From Kaistella sp. SH40-3 (GTDB lineage: Bacteria; Bacteroidota; Bacteroidia; Flavobacteriales; Weeksellaceae): 64,000 nucleotides of DNA. This document shows positions 63,373-64,000 of the stretch, one piece after another; positions within the stretch are counted from its first letter, which is position 1; each line of letters begins with the position of its first letter. The notes under the pieces were generated by a model. That model searched no databases, was not told the DNA's origin, and saw nothing but the letters and a program-made list of their open reading frames with translations. The stretch lies in the NCBI RefSeq assembly GCF_030686865.1, contig NZ_JAQYUS010000004.1:1-64000 (forward strand). Reading direction: 5' to 3'. The position numbers were made by a program, and so were the translations under genes.

Positions 63373-64000
63373 ATGAAGTCAATTTGGAACGGAGCAATAG
63401 GATTTGGATTGGTTAATATTCCGGTGAAAATGTATTCTGCAGTTGAGGACAGTAAACTCGATCTGGATATGCTGGATAAAAGCGATTTCTCAAATATCAA
63501 ATTTAAACGAGTTAATGAAAAAACCGGAAAAGAAGTAAAGTGGGAAAATATTGTAAAAGGTTATTTAATGGACGACAAATATGTTGTGCTGGGCGATGAT
63601 GATTATGCAGCAGCGAGTCCGGAAAAAACCAAAGTTTTCTCAATCGAACATTTTGTAAAAGAAGCCGAAATTGATTCTGTTTATTTTGAAGTCCCCTACT
63701 TTCTGGAACCTCAAAAAAATGCTGAAAGCGCCTATAATCTTTTATTGAAATCTTTGATTAAAACCAAAATGGCCGGCATCGGAACATTTGTGATGCGCGA
63801 CAAAGAAATCTTCGGAATGATTCGTCCGTATGATGATAATGTTTTAATTGTTAATCGATTGAGATTTGCAAAACAAATTCGGGAATATGGAGATTTGAAA
63901 ATTCCAACTCAAAAAAATCCAAAACCTGGAGAAATGAAAATGGCTGTTTCTTTAATTGAGCAAACTTCAGAGAAATTTAATCCGGCCGCCTTTACCGATA
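63373..64000 (+). CDS. ku: Ku protein (NHEJ DNA-end binding), 3' end outside window
   Basis: The first 209 codons from ATG 63373 are present. The N-terminus 'MKSIWNGAIGFGLVNIPVKMYSA' (in two parts, 'MKSIWNGAIGFGLVN' then 'IPVKMYSA') is a canonical bacterial Ku start, and the beta-barrel continues with 'FKRVNEKTGKEVKWENIVKGY', 'YFLEPQKNAESAYNLL' and 'MAGIGTFVMRDKE'. Bacterial Ku forms a homodimer ring on double-strand ends and recruits LigD. A ligD gene is not visible; it may lie beyond the right edge. The C-terminus is missing from the window. Confidence 0.95.
   Translation, partial: MKSIWNGAIGFGLVNIPVKMYSAVEDSKLDLDMLDKSDFSNIKFKRVNEKTGKEVKWENIVKGYLMDDKYVVLGDDDYAAASPEKTKVFSIEHFVKEAEIDSVYFEVPYFLEPQKNAESAYNLLLKSLIKTKMAGIGTFVMRDKEIFGMIRPYDDNVLIVNRLRFAKQIREYGDLKIPTQKNPKPGEMKMAVSLIEQTSEKFNPAAFTD

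Overview
The window looks like a chromosome segment of a Bacteroidota bacterium, most likely Flavobacteriia of the Chryseobacterium/Kaistella/Epilithonimonas type. The reasons are low GC, a SusC/SusD pair, a GldI-like lipoprotein, a DUF4294 protein, short A-rich leaders without Shine-Dalgarno sites, and promoters of the Bacteroidota TTTG-N18/19-TAnnTTTG type. This placement is inference from gene content; no 16S gene is present.

Region 1 (1-8930) is an accessory island. On the minus strand a type IIG restriction-methyltransferase runs off the left edge. Then come a SRAP/YedK DNA-crosslink protease, two small unknown genes, a WG-repeat protein, a RadC/JAB protein, an XRE repressor and a retron. 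The retron has a reverse transcriptase (7187-8230) and, directly upstream, a candidate msr-msd RNA (7070-7194) closed by a long a1/a2 inverted repeat that contains the RT start codon. The XRE gene diverges from it, and an inverted repeat overlaps the predicted -33 box of the retron promoter. The island ends at a 40-bp perfect copy (8463-8502) of the 3' end plus terminator of the initiator tRNA-fMet gene (8776-8848), which looks like an attachment-site repeat.

Region 2 (8955-31.8 kb) is ordinary metabolism. A six-gene plus-strand operon encodes the pentose phosphate pathway (tkt, rpiB, tal, gnd, zwf, pgl), and rpe converges on it from the other side, so the whole oxidative and non-oxidative pathway is here. 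After it come an M42 peptidase, a DUF4294 protein, an S1/P1 nuclease, NUDIX, MnmD, IlvE, two lipoprotein peptidyl-prolyl isomerases (GldI-like and a cyclophilin-FKBP fusion), a voltage-gated-type K+ channel with a C-terminal zinc ribbon, Nif3, a coiled-coil protein whose zinc ribbon has lost its cysteines, and the lysyl-phosphatidylglycerol pair AcvB/MprF.

Region 3 (31.9-40.3 kb, minus strand) holds a MacA-MacB-TolC efflux operon and a large GH18-NodB deacetylase-GT2 gene. Both tolC and the GH18-NodB-GT2 gene carry in-frame stop codons (one and three), with no frameshift. All four stops are one C-to-T change from an expected Arg or Gln codon, a notable cluster of nonsense changes in about 4.5 kb.

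Region 4 (40.5-49.5 kb) has a small unknown gene, an aspartate-type aminotransferase, rsmG, a lipoprotein, an AddB-like nuclease, an acyl-CoA dehydrogenase, an NrtR-type regulator with a degenerate Nudix box and an MFS transporter. Region 5 (49.6-56.8 kb) is a polysaccharide utilisation locus, SusC-SusD-GH30-GH30, probably for a beta-glucan and probably run by the NrtR-type regulator. Region 6 (56.9-64 kb) has a lipoprotein, two unknown membrane-anchored proteins, an S9 peptidase, DoxX, Era, and the start of a Ku gene cut by the right edge.
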